This document shows, one piece after another, positions 27,074-40,558 of a DNA stretch of 45,256 nucleotides; position 1 is the stretch's first letter; each line of letters begins with the position of its first letter. The stretch covers positions 1 through 45,256 of the forward strand of contig JAGWPE010000100.1 of assembly GCA_028870635.1 (NCBI GenBank). The letters run 5' to 3'. This stretch comes from Gammaproteobacteria bacterium (GTDB lineage Bacteria; Pseudomonadota; Gammaproteobacteria; Steroidobacterales; Steroidobacteraceae). The notes under the pieces are model-generated. The model had not been told where the DNA came from and ran no database searches. It was given only the letters and a program-made list of their open reading frames with translations. Made by a program: the position numbers and the translations under genes.

Positions 27074-27804
27074 CGATGTTGCCCAAGCCGCGGCCCGGGG
27101 CGAAGAAGCTGGGCCTGGTGGTGGATCTCGACACCTGCGTCGGCTGCCATGCCTGCGCGGTCAATTGCAAGGAGTGGAACACCGGCGGGCAGGCCGGGAT
27201 TCTGCCGGACTACGACAAATACGGCGCGAATCCCGACGGTGTTTGGTTCAATCGGATCCACTCGTACGAGACAGAGGGAGAGGGATGCTCCCGTACCGTG
27301 AACGTCCCCCGCTCCTGCATGCACTGCGAGGATGCGTTGTGCGTAACCGTCTGCCCGACAGGCGCCTCCTATAAGCGCGCCGAGGACGGCATCGTCCTGA
27401 TCGACACCGACATCTGCATCGGTTGCAAGCTCTGCTCCTGGGCTTGTCCGTACGGTGCCCGAGAGCTCGATGAGGTAGAGGGCGTGATGCGCAAATGCAC
27501 GCTCTGCGTCGATCGCATCTATGACGAGAAGCTGCCGCCCGCCGAGCGGGAACCGGCCTGCGTCGCAACCTGTCCCTCACGCGCCCGTCACTTCGGCGAC
27601 CTCGCCGATCCGCAGAGCAAGGTCTCGCGGCTGGTTGCGGAGCGCGGCGGTGTCGATCTGCTCGCCGAGCTCGGCTTTCGGCCGACCAACAAATATCTGC
27701 CGCCGCGCCGCGCGACGATCCCCGCGGAGCCGCCGAAGGCACGGACCTCCGGCGGATTCGGCGCGGCGTTGCTCGGTCTGCTCGACAGGGCTCTCAGCCG
27801 ATGA
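27070..27804 (+). CDS. soeB: Four-cluster ferredoxin subunit, SoeB-like
   Basis: A 244-residue electron-transfer subunit with sixteen cluster cysteines in four groups: CVGCHACAVNC at 23-33, CMHCEDALCVTVC, CIGCKLCSWAC and CTLC with ACVATC. This is the DmsB/PhsB/SoeB layout of four [4Fe-4S] clusters that pass electrons between the molybdenum subunit and the membrane subunit. The ATG overlaps the soeA stop (ATGA), and its own stop overlaps soeC in the same way, so the three proteins are made in fixed ratio. No signal peptide, consistent with a cytoplasmic face. Confidence 0.87.
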   Translation: MTMLPKPRPGAKKLGLVVDLDTCVGCHACAVNCKEWNTGGQAGILPDYDKYGANPDGVWFNRIHSYETEGEGCSRTVNVPRSCMHCEDALCVTVCPTGASYKRAEDGIVLIDTDICIGCKLCSWACPYGARELDEVEGVMRKCTLCVDRIYDEKLPPAEREPACVATCPSRARHFGDLADPQSKVSRLVAERGGVDLLAELGFRPTNKYLPPRRATIPAEPPKARTSGGFGAALLGLLDRALSR

Positions 27805-28745
27805 GGCCCGATGCGTCCATCCTGCTGCTGACCACGTCGACGGGGTTCGGATACGGACTGCTCGCCTGGCTCGGCGTCGAAGCGGCGCTGGGAGTTATGC
27901 CGGCGGGGCGGATGCGGACACTGGTCGCCGCGGGCCTCGCCGTCTCGCTCGTCCTGGTGTCGATCGGGCTCGCAGCATCGGCGTTCCACCTCGGACGCAA
28001 GGAGCGCGCATGGCGCGCCTTCAGTCAATGGCGATCATCGTGGCTGTCCCGCGAAGGGGTTGCCTCGGTACTGACGTACCCGGTGGCGATCGCGTTTGGA
28101 ATCATCGCCTGGCGGCATGGAGAGGGCGTCTGGACCCGGGTACTCGGCGTAGCTGCGCTCGGCGCATCACTGGGCACCGTCTATTGCACGGCAATGATCT
28201 ACGCCAGTCTCAAGCCGATCCGCCAGTGGCACAACGCGCACACGGCGCCGGACTATCTTCTCTACGCGCTGTTTTCCGGAGCGCTGCTCCTCGCGGTGAT
28301 TCACACCGTCGTGCTCGGAGCGCCGGGGGCGCTGGCGAGCGCTGCGGCGGCCGCAGCGGCGGCTCTCGCTCTCGTCGCCAAGCGCGCGTACTGGCGGCAC
28401 ATCGACTCGCAGAAGCCGCTCGCGACTCTCGCCGCCGCGATCGGATTGCCGAAGGGGAACGAAGCGCGGCCGCTCGATGCGCCGCATTTCACCGAGAACT
28501 TCATCCTGCGCGAGATGGGGTTCGTGATCGCCCGCCGCCACACCGCGAAGCTGCGCCCTCTCGTGATCGCAATCGGATTCGCATCGCCGCTCGTCCTCAG
28601 CGTGCTGGCGGGCCTCGCGGTCGCGCCCATGACGACGACGATGCTTGCGCTCGTGTGCGCGGCTCTCGGCCTACTGACGGAGCGATGGCTGTTCTTCGCG
28701 GAGGCTACCCACGTCTCGGCCTTGTACTACGGCCGTCCGATATGA
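27801..28745 (+). CDS. soeC: DmsC/SoeC-like membrane anchor subunit
   Basis: A 314-residue membrane protein with about eight predicted helices, of the DmsC family. The diagnostic loop is SAFHLGRKERAWRAFSQW followed by RSSWLSREGV, nearly the form seen in SoeC and DmsC. IYASLKPIRQWHN and LRPLVIAIGFASPLVL are also present. It anchors the other two subunits and exchanges electrons with quinone. It overlaps soeB by ATGA and ends the operon; the next gene is on the other strand. Confidence 0.88.
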   Translation: MRPDASILLLTTSTGFGYGLLAWLGVEAALGVMPAGRMRTLVAAGLAVSLVLVSIGLAASAFHLGRKERAWRAFSQWRSSWLSREGVASVLTYPVAIAFGIIAWRHGEGVWTRVLGVAALGASLGTVYCTAMIYASLKPIRQWHNAHTAPDYLLYALFSGALLLAVIHTVVLGAPGALASAAAAAAAALALVAKRAYWRHIDSQKPLATLAAAIGLPKGNEARPLDAPHFTENFILREMGFVIARRHTAKLRPLVIAIGFASPLVLSVLAGLAVAPMTTTMLALVCAALGLLTERWLFFAEATHVSALYYGRPI

Positions 28746-28755
28746 TCCCAGGCCG

Positions 28756-28998
28756 TCAGATCCGGCTGGCGATGGCGTTCGGGCTGCCGCTTGCGGCACG
28801 GCGCATCAGCATTCGATGGTGCAACCGCGAAACCGCATCGCTGCCCGTGTGCAGGAACATGGCGGGAATCAGTCCGTGCACCATGCAGGCGAGCCCCGCC
28901 GCGATCATCGAAAGACCGAAACCGAAGGCTTTGCGCTGGTGGACCAGGTATGTCTCGCCCACCGATTGAGGATGCTCGAGGAAGAGCTGACTGAGCAC
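28756..28998 (-). CDS. DUF6356 family small membrane protein
   Basis: An 80-residue protein in a space that a longer overlapping frame hides. The sequence LFLEHPQSVGETYLVHQRKA, a hydrophobic segment GLSMIAAGLACMVHGLIPAMF and LHTGSDAVSRLHHRM match the DUF6356 pattern (HPxSVGExYxxH ... LVHxxxPxxFxxTGSxxIxxLHxxM). The function is unknown; one membrane helix is likely. The GTG start at 28998 follows GAGGGCG at good spacing; the frame continues upstream only by running antisense through the Lrp gene. Its stop faces the soeC stop, ten bases away. Confidence 0.8.
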   Translation of the reverse strand: MLSQLFLEHPQSVGETYLVHQRKAFGFGLSMIAAGLACMVHGLIPAMFLHTGSDAVSRLHHRMLMRRAASGSPNAIASRI

Positions 28999-29076
28999 GG
29001 AACGCCCTCGGAGGCTGTAATCGAGGTACGGTAGCCGAAGTGGCGTCGAAGATTTTCTCCATTTACACTGCGTAAA

Positions 29077-29574
29077 ATGGACTCGGCAAGAAATTTTCCC
29101 AAGGCCGCGCTCGATCCTACGGATCTGCAGATCCTCGAGTGCCTGCAGACCGACGCGTCGCAGTCCGTTGCCGCAATCGCCGAGCGGGTGCACCTCTCGA
29201 CCAACGCATGCTGGAACCGCATCAAGCGCCTGGAGGAAGTCGGCATCATCCAGAAGCGCGTCGCCCTTCTCGATGCGGCCCGTGTTGGCGCCGGACTCAC
29301 GATCTTCGTCCTGGTCCGCGCGGCCGAGCATTCGCAGACGTGGTTCGAGCACTTCGCGGCGACCGTGCGCGCCATCCCCTCCGTGACGGAGTTCCATCGC
29401 ACCAGTGGTGATGTCGACTACCTCCTGAAGCTGCAGCTCCCGGATGTTGCCAGTTACGACGAGGTCTACAAGCTCCTCATCGCGTCGAACTGTTGCGCGG
29501 AAGTGCGCGCGGTATTCTCGATGGAAGAGCTCAAGCGCACCACGGCCGTGCCGCTCCCGGGGCATGCCGTATGA
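29077..29574 (+). CDS. Lrp/AsnC family transcriptional regulator
   Basis: A 165-residue regulator. The N-terminal helix-turn-helix is LDPTDLQILECLQTDASQSVAAIAERVHLSTNACWNRIKRLEEVGII cut at the usual places (about 12-60), then the RAM ligand domain with GLTIFVLVRAAEHS, SVTEFHRTSGDVDYLLKLQ and a final SMEELKRTTAVPL. Lrp/AsnC proteins sense amino acids and often control amino-acid or amine genes. It is divergent from the DUF6356 gene and convergent with the amidohydrolase, 24 bases apart. The target is unknown. Confidence 0.92.
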   Translation: MDSARNFPKAALDPTDLQILECLQTDASQSVAAIAERVHLSTNACWNRIKRLEEVGIIQKRVALLDAARVGAGLTIFVLVRAAEHSQTWFEHFAATVRAIPSVTEFHRTSGDVDYLLKLQLPDVASYDEVYKLLIASNCCAEVRAVFSMEELKRTTAVPLPGHAV

Positions 29575-29598
29575 TCTCGCGGGACGCCTGAGAGCCCG

Positions 29599-31104
29599 TC
29601 AGTACTCGCCATAGCGGCCGCGCACCGATTGCAGGAGCGCGGCCGGGTCATAGCCGACCCCATCCTTGAAAACCAGCTCCACGTTCTCGATGTCGGTGAT
29701 CTTTTGGGAGGGATCGCCCTTCACGACCAGCAGATCGGCATCCTTGCCCGGCGCGATCGAGCCGATGCGCGCCTGCAGACCCAGATAGGTTGCGCCGTTC
29801 AGCGTGGCCACCCGGACCGCCTGCTCCGGGGTGAAGCCGGCTTCGACCAGCAGCTCGATCTCGCGCAGATCGCCGAATCCGGGAATGACGCCGCCGTTGC
29901 CGGTCGGGTCCGGGCCCGCGATCAGCAGACCGCCGGCGGCGGCGAAGGCACGCTCCATCGCAAGGCCGTGCTCGAAAGCCTGCTCATGCAGCTTCCTGGT
30001 TTCCGGGGGCGCATTGAAGGCGAGATTCCGCAGGTACAAGTACGCCTCGCGCGCCTCGGGCGTAAGGACCGCCAACGCCCGCGGCCAGAGCGGCGCATGG
30101 CCCGCCACGCGCTGCTCGAAAACCGGCAATGTGGACGTGACCGCCACGTGATGGCTCACCAAGTCTGCGATCAGTGATTTCGCCGCGGCCCCGTTCGGAT
30201 CCATCGCAGCAAGCGTGTCTTCACCATCGCTTTTCGTGCAGACATCGGGTTTCTTGCCGGGATCGAGCTCGGTGTTGACGAAGAACCCGTGCTCGAGGTC
30301 ATCGATGCCGAGCGCCGCCGCTTCCCGGTAGGTGACGGCGCAGAGGTGACCGGTGATCTTCCGTCCGCGGCGGTGAGCCTCGTCGATGGCCGCCTTGAGC
30401 TCGGCGCGCGTGATGTACATGTACGCTTTGAAAGAGGTGACGCCGCGGTCAGCCCAGAAATCCACGGTGCGCCGGGCGTCAGCCGCATCCTCGAGCAGAT
30501 GCATCTGGATGAACGGCGAGCCTTTGCCTTCCAGATACGGACCCGTCACATCCATGTGCGGACCGGGAATTTTGCCCGCATCGATCTCCTGTTTGAGATT
30601 GAGATCGGTGTTGGGCTCGACGCTGCCCGTCGTTCGCAGCGTCGTGACGCCGTTCGCCAGATAGAGTCGCGGCGCCGAGAACGCCATCTCCGGCACCATC
30701 AGCGGCGGCTGGCTCGTGCCGGCGGCATCGAGATCGGGACGGGCGATATAGAAGAGATGATCGTGCATGCCGACGATGCCGGGCAGCACCGTGTCACCGG
30801 AGAGATCGAGCACCCGCACACCCGGGGGCGGCGTCGCCGTCGCCGCCAGGATGGCCGTGATCCTGCCGTTCTCGATCAGGATCGTGCGCTCCGGCAGAGC
30901 GGGCTGCCCCGTGCCATCGATCACGCGCACGTGGGTGAGCGCGATTCGGCCGGAGGGCGCCTCGACATAAGGCAGCACGGCCGGACCCGGCGCAGCGGCG
31001 GGCGGCAGGAGGCGTGATTCCAGCTCCGCGGGCGCCTTCGCCACGGCGGCAACCGCGAACAGCAGCAGTGCTGCGCACAGCGGAACAGAGCGAATCCTCG
31101 GCAT
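29599..31104 (-). CDS. Exported amidohydrolase family protein
   Basis: A 501-residue protein with a signal peptide (SVPLCAALLLFAVAAVAKA) and an amidohydrolase TIM barrel. The metal-binding HxH is in GIVGMHDHLF, further ligands are likely in KITGHLCAV and DDLEHGFF, and a catalytic Asp in LLIAGPDPTGNGG. The C-terminal blocks TPEQAVRVATLNGATYLGL and GSIAPGKDADLLVVKGDP are the usual composite-domain sequence. Members hydrolyse amides, cyclic imides or peptide-like bonds with one or two metal ions, here in the periplasm. The substrate is unknown. It is divergent from the FAD hydroxylase gene with 131 bases between start codons. Confidence 0.88.
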   Translation of the reverse strand: MPRIRSVPLCAALLLFAVAAVAKAPAELESRLLPPAAAPGPAVLPYVEAPSGRIALTHVRVIDGTGQPALPERTILIENGRITAILAATATPPPGVRVLDLSGDTVLPGIVGMHDHLFYIARPDLDAAGTSQPPLMVPEMAFSAPRLYLANGVTTLRTTGSVEPNTDLNLKQEIDAGKIPGPHMDVTGPYLEGKGSPFIQMHLLEDAADARRTVDFWADRGVTSFKAYMYITRAELKAAIDEAHRRGRKITGHLCAVTYREAAALGIDDLEHGFFVNTELDPGKKPDVCTKSDGEDTLAAMDPNGAAAKSLIADLVSHHVAVTSTLPVFEQRVAGHAPLWPRALAVLTPEAREAYLYLRNLAFNAPPETRKLHEQAFEHGLAMERAFAAAGGLLIAGPDPTGNGGVIPGFGDLREIELLVEAGFTPEQAVRVATLNGATYLGLQARIGSIAPGKDADLLVVKGDPSQKITDIENVELVFKDGVGYDPAALLQSVRGRYGEY

Positions 31105-31201
31105 GCGTGACCCTCCCGTGAGAAGAAGTCTAGCGCGTACCCGACGGAATTCATCGACTTGCGGCGGTCCTTGTGTCCGTCCCGGCTCTGCGTCAAGCTA
31201 T

Positions 31202-31233
31202 CTTTCGTTTATCGCACTCGCTTTCGCTTATCG
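31202..31233 (+). promoter_or_regulatory. Direct repeats before the FAD hydroxylase gene
   Basis: Two nearly identical 13-base units, CTTTCGTTTATCG at 31202-31214 and CTTTCGCTTATCG at 31221-31233, start 19 bases apart and end two bases before the ATG of the hydroxylase. The second is also part of a dyad TTTCG-N5-CGAAA. The spacing of about two helical turns suits a dimeric regulator. They occupy the place where a ribosome site would be expected. Inferred operator. Confidence 0.45.
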
Positions 31234-31235
31234 AA

Positions 31236-32852
31236 ATGGTGGCCAGCATCGAGGTCCCCGTCACGATAGTCGGCGGCAGTCTCGTCGGGCTGTCGGCGGG
31301 CATGCTGCTGGCGCGGCACGGAGTGCGCTCCCTCATCATCGAGCGGCACTCGGGCACCGCCATCCATCCACGGGCGGCGCACGCCACGCAGCGGACCATG
31401 GAGATCTTCCGTTCCGCCGGGCTCGAGGCGGCCATTCGCGAGCGCTCCGCCGAGCAGTTCGTGCAGGACGGCGGGGTCGTGGAGGTCGAGACGCTGGTCA
31501 CGGGGGTGAAGAGACAGTTCATCGCCGACCTCAACGCCGGCATTCGGGACGTGAGTCCGTGCGAGCGCGTATTCCTCTCGCAGAACTCGCTCGAGCCCCT
31601 CATCATGCAGCGCGCGCGCGAGCTCGGCGCCGACGTGCGGTTCTCGAGCGAGGTGATCTCGATAGACGAGAACGCGACCGGCGTCACCACGCTGCTGCGC
31701 GATCGGCAGAGCGGCGCGACCTCGACCGTCCGCTCGCCGTACCTCATTGCAGCCGACGGCGCGCACAGCGCCGTGCGAAAGCGGTTGGACATAGGGATGC
31801 AGGGGCAGGCCCCTTTCTCCAAGAGCATCACCATCTATTTCCGCGCCGACCTGCGCACTCTCCTGACCGGCAGGCAATGGGCGGTCGTCTACGTGAACAA
31901 TCCACGCCTGCGGGGATTCTTCCGGTTCGAGAAGCCCTTCGATAGCGCCTTTCTGGCCGTCAACACCGAAGGGGACGCGGGACATCCGGTAACGGACGTC
32001 TCGACGGATCTGACGCCCGAGCGGGCGCGCGATTTCGTGGCGTGCGCTCTCGGGTCGGATGACATCCCGGTGGCGATCGACAGCATCATGCATTGGGAGG
32101 CCGCGGCCCAAGTGGCCGAGCGGTTGCAGACCCGGAGAGTATTCATCGCCGGGGATGCGGCGCACGTGATGCCGCCGACCGGCGGGTTCGGCGGCAACAC
32201 AGGCGTTCAGGACGTCCATAATCTGGCTTGGAAGCTCGCGCGGGTCCTGAGCGCCGAGGCGCCCCCTGCTCTGCTGGCCACTTATGAGGCCGAGCGCCGG
32301 CCGGTTGCGGCCCTCTCCGTCGAGCAGGCGCGCACGCGCTATGTGCTGCGCACCGATCCGAGCCTCGGTGTCGAGCGGTGCGAGCCGCTCGTGGGCGATC
32401 TCGACATCGAGCTGGGATATGTGTACCGCTCCTGCGCAATCGCGACGGAAGAGCCCGATGACGGCGCAGTCCACCTGAGCCCGCGCGAGTCGCACGCTCG
32501 CCCGGGAACACGCGCACCGCACCTCTGGCTCGAAAGGCAGGGTCAGCGCCTCTCCTCGCTCGATCTCTACGGCGGCCGGTTCGTGCTGCTCGCGGGTCCA
32601 AAGGCCGAGGAATGGTGCCGCTGCGCTCGCCTCGCCTCCTCAGAGGAGGGCGTTGGCTTGGACATTCTTCGTCCCGGTACGGACGGCCTCGAAGATCCGT
32701 CGGGCAGCCTGAGCCAGTTACACATGATCGAGCCGGACGGCTGCGTACTAGTGCGCCCGGACGGCTTCATCGCATGGCGCGCGCGTGACTCGCAAGCGGC
32801 TTCGGTCGCGAAGGTCAAATCGGTGCTATCGAAGGCGCACGGGCGCGGCTGA
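31236..32852 (+). CDS. FAD-dependent aromatic hydroxylase (PheA/TfdB-like monooxygenase)
   Basis: A 538-residue class A flavoprotein hydroxylase. The FAD fold starts at VPVTIVGGSLVGLSAGMLLARHG, the conserved DG motif is IAADGAHSAVRKRL, and the second FAD motif is VFIAGDAAHVMPPTGGFGGNTGVQD. A C-terminal thioredoxin-like domain follows, as in phenol-type hydroxylases and polyketide hydroxylases. It would use NAD(P)H and O2 to add a hydroxyl to an aromatic ring. The ATG at 31236 places the FAD motif about ten residues in; no ribosome site precedes it, only direct repeats, so leaderless or unusual initiation is possible (an in-frame GTG at 31173 is the alternative). Its stop directly abuts the stop of the convergent O-demethylase gene. 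Confidence 0.9.
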   Translation: MVASIEVPVTIVGGSLVGLSAGMLLARHGVRSLIIERHSGTAIHPRAAHATQRTMEIFRSAGLEAAIRERSAEQFVQDGGVVEVETLVTGVKRQFIADLNAGIRDVSPCERVFLSQNSLEPLIMQRARELGADVRFSSEVISIDENATGVTTLLRDRQSGATSTVRSPYLIAADGAHSAVRKRLDIGMQGQAPFSKSITIYFRADLRTLLTGRQWAVVYVNNPRLRGFFRFEKPFDSAFLAVNTEGDAGHPVTDVSTDLTPERARDFVACALGSDDIPVAIDSIMHWEAAAQVAERLQTRRVFIAGDAAHVMPPTGGFGGNTGVQDVHNLAWKLARVLSAEAPPALLATYEAERRPVAALSVEQARTRYVLRTDPSLGVERCEPLVGDLDIELGYVYRSCAIATEEPDDGAVHLSPRESHARPGTRAPHLWLERQGQRLSSLDLYGGRFVLLAGPKAEEWCRCARLASSEEGVGLDILRPGTDGLEDPSGSLSQLHMIEPDGCVLVRPDGFIAWRARDSQAASVAKVKSVLSKAHGRG

Positions 32853-35924
<3,072 letters not shown>

Positions 35925-35943
35925 CAGCCCCTCGGAACACATC

Positions 35944-36978
35944 ATGGCACTCGCAGAGCGGCAACGCCGGTCCACGCTGACTCGCCAACCGGATGGCAGC
36001 TACCGGCTGACCATCGAGCAGGCGCCGATACCCACGCCCGATGACCGCGAGGTGCTGGTGCGCGTGCACGCGGCGTCCCTCAACCGGCGCGACATGTATG
36101 TGTTGAAGGGGCAGTATCCGATGCCGCCGCGGCCGACCCTCGTGCCCCTGTCGGACGGAGCGGGCGAGGTCGTCGCGGTCGGCACGGGCGTCCGGCGCTT
36201 CAAGGCCGGCGACCGGGTCGCCGCCATCTTCTTCCAGCGCTGGCTCGACGGACGGCCCGGCGCCGAGGTCTATGCTTCCGCCCTCGGCGGGCAGCTCGAT
36301 GGCATGTTGTCCGAGTTCGTATGCCTATCGGAGGACGGGCTCGTCGGAATCCCGGAGGGTTACTCGTACGAAGAGGCTTCGACCCTCCCCTGCGCGGCGG
36401 TCACCGCCTGGAATGGCCTGGTCACGCGCGGCAGGATGCAGGCGGGCGACAACGTACTGATCCTGGGCACCGGCGGCGTGTCGATCTTCGGTCTGCAGTT
36501 CGCCACGGCCGCCGGCGCGAGAGCCATCGTGACGAGCTCCAGTGACGACAAGCTGGCACGCGCCAAAGCGCTGGGGGCCGTCAGCACGATCAATTACGTC
36601 GCGGTGCCGGAGTGGTCCAATGCCGTGCGTACCGCCACGGACGGCATCGGCGTGCATCAGGTGCTCGAGGTCGGCGGGACCGGCACCCTGCCCCAGTCCA
36701 TTGCCAGCCTCGCCTCCGGCGGCCATGTCGCGCTGATCGGGGGACTCTCTGGCTTCGGCGGTGACATCCCGGCAAGGGCCCTGATGCATGCCAACCTCAC
36801 GGCAAGCGGCATCTACGTCGGCTCGCGGGCGAACTTCGAGGCGATGAACGCCTTCATCGAGCGCCACCGGATCCGCCCCGTGATAGATCGCATCTACGGC
36901 CTCGAGGAGGCAATGGCCGCCTATCAGCGCATCGATGCGGGAGAGCACCTCGGCAAGGTCGTGATCAAGCTCGGCTAG
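35944..36978 (+). CDS. MDR family oxidoreductase (NAD(P)-dependent alcohol dehydrogenase/quinone reductase-like)
   Basis: A 344-residue medium-chain dehydrogenase/reductase. The GroES-like half has LVRVHAASLNRRDMYVLKG and LVPLSDGAGEVVAVGTGVRRFKAGDRV. The Rossmann half has VLILGTGGVSIFGLQFATAAGA and DKLARAKALGA. The usual Cys/His zinc ligands of classical alcohol dehydrogenases are not evident, so it is probably of the zinc-free quinone-reductase type. Start 35944 gives the normal N terminus. It is transcribed with the aldehyde dehydrogenase upstream and ends six bases from the convergent LysR gene. It may reduce or oxidise an intermediate of the same aromatic route. Confidence 0.88.
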   Translation: MALAERQRRSTLTRQPDGSYRLTIEQAPIPTPDDREVLVRVHAASLNRRDMYVLKGQYPMPPRPTLVPLSDGAGEVVAVGTGVRRFKAGDRVAAIFFQRWLDGRPGAEVYASALGGQLDGMLSEFVCLSEDGLVGIPEGYSYEEASTLPCAAVTAWNGLVTRGRMQAGDNVLILGTGGVSIFGLQFATAAGARAIVTSSSDDKLARAKALGAVSTINYVAVPEWSNAVRTATDGIGVHQVLEVGGTGTLPQSIASLASGGHVALIGGLSGFGGDIPARALMHANLTASGIYVGSRANFEAMNAFIERHRIRPVIDRIYGLEEAMAAYQRIDAGEHLGKVVIKLG

Positions 36979-36984
36979 AGCCGA

Positions 36985-37914
36985 TCAAGGCAGCTCGCCT
37001 GCAATCCCGACAATCAGCTCTCGCAGCCACGCGTGCGCCGGATCGGGGTCGTGGCGGTTGTGCCAGAGCAGCAACTCGTGCTGCACGGGCGTCGGGAATG
37101 GGGTCGGGAAGGTCTTGAGCGAGGCAACGGCGGGCGCCATCCTGAGCACCCTCTCCGGCATCGTCGCGACGTAGGAGGTGCCGGCGAGCACCATCGGCAG
37201 GTGCAGCAGGCTCGGCACTGCCAGCTGCACGGTCAGATCGATGTCGAACAGCCGGCGGACCAGCTCTTCCGTGCTGACCGAATAGGCGCTCGGTGCGCCA
37301 AACGCATGCGGCAGCGAGAAGAACTGCTCGGCGGTGAGGCTATCGCCGACCGTGGGATGATGCGCGTCGACGGCGCAGATCCAACGCACCGGCCGCAGTC
37401 GGACCATGCGCAGCGAGTCAGGCCAGGCCCGCGTCGCGTACAGCCTCAGGCTGTCCAGGCATACACAAAGATGCGCCTCCCCATACTCGAGCCGGGTCAG
37501 AATGCTCTCGGAGATCAGTTGCACCCGGCAGGAGATCCCGGGCGCGGCCACCGCGAGGCGCTTGATGAGCGCCGGCAGCAGATCGGGCATCGCCTCCTCC
37601 GAGATGATGATCGTGAACTCGCGCCGGGCCGTAGCCGGATCGAATTCCGGCTGAGTGCCGAGGGTGGCCTGGATGCGCAGCAGCGCCTCGCGCACCGGCT
37701 CGACCAGGGACTGCCCGCGCGGCGTCAGCTCCAGATTGCGTCCGACACGCACCAGCAGGGGATCGTTGAAGTATTCGCGCAGCTTGTGCAGCGCGGCGCT
37801 CATCGCCGGCTGTGATACGTAGAGTCTGTCGGCCGCACGGCTGATGTTCTTCTCGTGCAGCAACGCATCGAGAGAGATCAGCAGGTTGAGGTCGAAACGC
37901 CGCAGCTCGAGCAC
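36985..37914 (-). CDS. LysR family transcriptional regulator (NodD/LinR-like branch)
   Basis: A 309-residue LysR regulator. The N terminus LRRFDLNLLISLDALLHEKNISRAADRLYVSQPAMSAAL is typical of the NodD/NahR/PnbR branch, whose inducers are mostly aromatic compounds. The rest is a type 2 periplasmic-binding-like effector domain. The start is GTG at 37914. It lies six bases downstream of the AraC-family gene on the same strand and is probably cotranscribed with it, and it is convergent with the MDR gene. Control of the surrounding aromatic genes is likely. Confidence 0.92.
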   Translation of the reverse strand: MLELRRFDLNLLISLDALLHEKNISRAADRLYVSQPAMSAALHKLREYFNDPLLVRVGRNLELTPRGQSLVEPVREALLRIQATLGTQPEFDPATARREFTIIISEEAMPDLLPALIKRLAVAAPGISCRVQLISESILTRLEYGEAHLCVCLDSLRLYATRAWPDSLRMVRLRPVRWICAVDAHHPTVGDSLTAEQFFSLPHAFGAPSAYSVSTEELVRRLFDIDLTVQLAVPSLLHLPMVLAGTSYVATMPERVLRMAPAVASLKTFPTPFPTPVQHELLLWHNRHDPDPAHAWLRELIVGIAGELP

Positions 37915-37920
37915 GGCTCA

Positions 37921-38880
37921 TTATATAACGGGCGCCGACTCGCGCCGGACGAGCCGGCGCTCGGCGGCCGCCCGCGCCCGGTACTCCCGGGGAGTCATGC
38001 CGAAATGGGCCCGGAAGACGCGCCCGAAATGGGTCGCGCTGTTGAATCCGTGATCGAAGGCGATCGCGGTCACCGTGCGGCCGCGCTGGCTGTCCGCGAG
38101 CAGCGCCTGCGAAGAGCCTTCCAAACGCCGCGCGAGGATATAGCGGGCCACGGTCTCCTCCCCGTCCGAGAACAGATAATGCAGGTAACGGGTGGTGATC
38201 CTGCAGGCCCGGGCGATCTGCGCCGGCGACAGGTCGGGATCGTAGAGATGGGCGTGGATATAGTTGATGATGCGGATCCGGTGGGCCGTGCCGCGGGAGG
38301 AGCGCTCCGCGTGGGTCCGGGGCACCTGCGCGTAAGCGGCGCCCAGGAGGTCGAGGACGGCGGCCGCGATCTGCTCGGCCGACTCGCCGGCGAGCGAATG
38401 GCTGCACTGGAGCCAGTAGTCGCGCAGGAAGCCGGACATCAGCCCGCTGACGCCGGCCGCGGCGCGCATGGGAGTGCCGGCAAGGGACTCCGGGCAAGCG
38501 ATGTGGCGGCGCAGCTTCGAGGTGGGGATTCCGAGCATGAGCATCCGGCTTCCCGCGGGGCAGCTGGCCTCGTAGTGGCGGCCGCCATCGCAAAAAGTGA
38601 AGTCACCGGTACGCAGCAGGGCCTCACGCCCATCCTGGCGCACCATGCCTTCGCCTTCGAGCTGCAGATGCACGAAGAACCGCGGCGGATGCATGCGGGC
38701 GCCCGCGGCGCGCGCCAGCCTGGCCTGTGCGTCGGAATCGACTTCCGTCAGAAGCATGTCGCCGAGCTCGGTCCAGGCGACCGGGGATCTGAAGGCGCCC
38801 TGAGGGTGCGGCGGGCCGTAATGCGCCGGTGCGTGGCACGGATCGGCCCCGGCAATGGCGGATGACTCGATGTATGTCAT
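37921..38880 (-). CDS. AraC family regulator with FeaR-like N-terminal domain
   Basis: A 319-residue regulator. The N-terminal cupin-like part (about 30-190) has FFVHLQLEGEGMVRQDGREALLRTGDFTFCDGGRHYE cut by strands, the AraC_binding_2 (FeaR-type) pattern. The C-terminal AraC domain (about 210-310) has IARACRITTRYLHYLFSDGEETV and the strongly conserved second helix-turn-helix VTAIAFDHGFNSATHFGRVFRAHFGMTPREYR. FeaR itself activates phenylethylamine genes. This gene is divergent from the second LigM-like gene with 231 bases between starts, so the demethylase is the first candidate target. Confidence 0.92.
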   Translation of the reverse strand: MTYIESSAIAGADPCHAPAHYGPPHPQGAFRSPVAWTELGDMLLTEVDSDAQARLARAAGARMHPPRFFVHLQLEGEGMVRQDGREALLRTGDFTFCDGGRHYEASCPAGSRMLMLGIPTSKLRRHIACPESLAGTPMRAAAGVSGLMSGFLRDYWLQCSHSLAGESAEQIAAAVLDLLGAAYAQVPRTHAERSSRGTAHRIRIINYIHAHLYDPDLSPAQIARACRITTRYLHYLFSDGEETVARYILARRLEGSSQALLADSQRGRTVTAIAFDHGFNSATHFGRVFRAHFGMTPREYRARAAAERRLVRRESAPVI

Positions 38881-40512
<1,632 letters not shown>

Positions 40513-40527
40513 GCCCGATCGGCCCGC

Positions 40528-40558
40528 GCCGCGGCGGATGCCTTCAATCCGCCGCGGC
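40528..40558 (+). terminator. GC-rich hairpin after the second LigM-like gene
   Basis: A perfect 12-base stem (GCCGCGGCGGAT and its complement) with a 7-base loop, sixteen bases after the demethylase stop. The right arm also encodes the last residues of the convergent alpha/beta hydrolase, whose stop lies in the loop, so it may serve as terminator for both genes. No T-run follows. Confidence 0.5.

Noticed and set aside
28999-29565. Upstream extension of the DUF6356 frame to 269 codons
   Set aside because: It runs antisense through the complete Lrp/AsnC gene; only the last 80 codons match a known family and they have their own GTG with a ribosome site.
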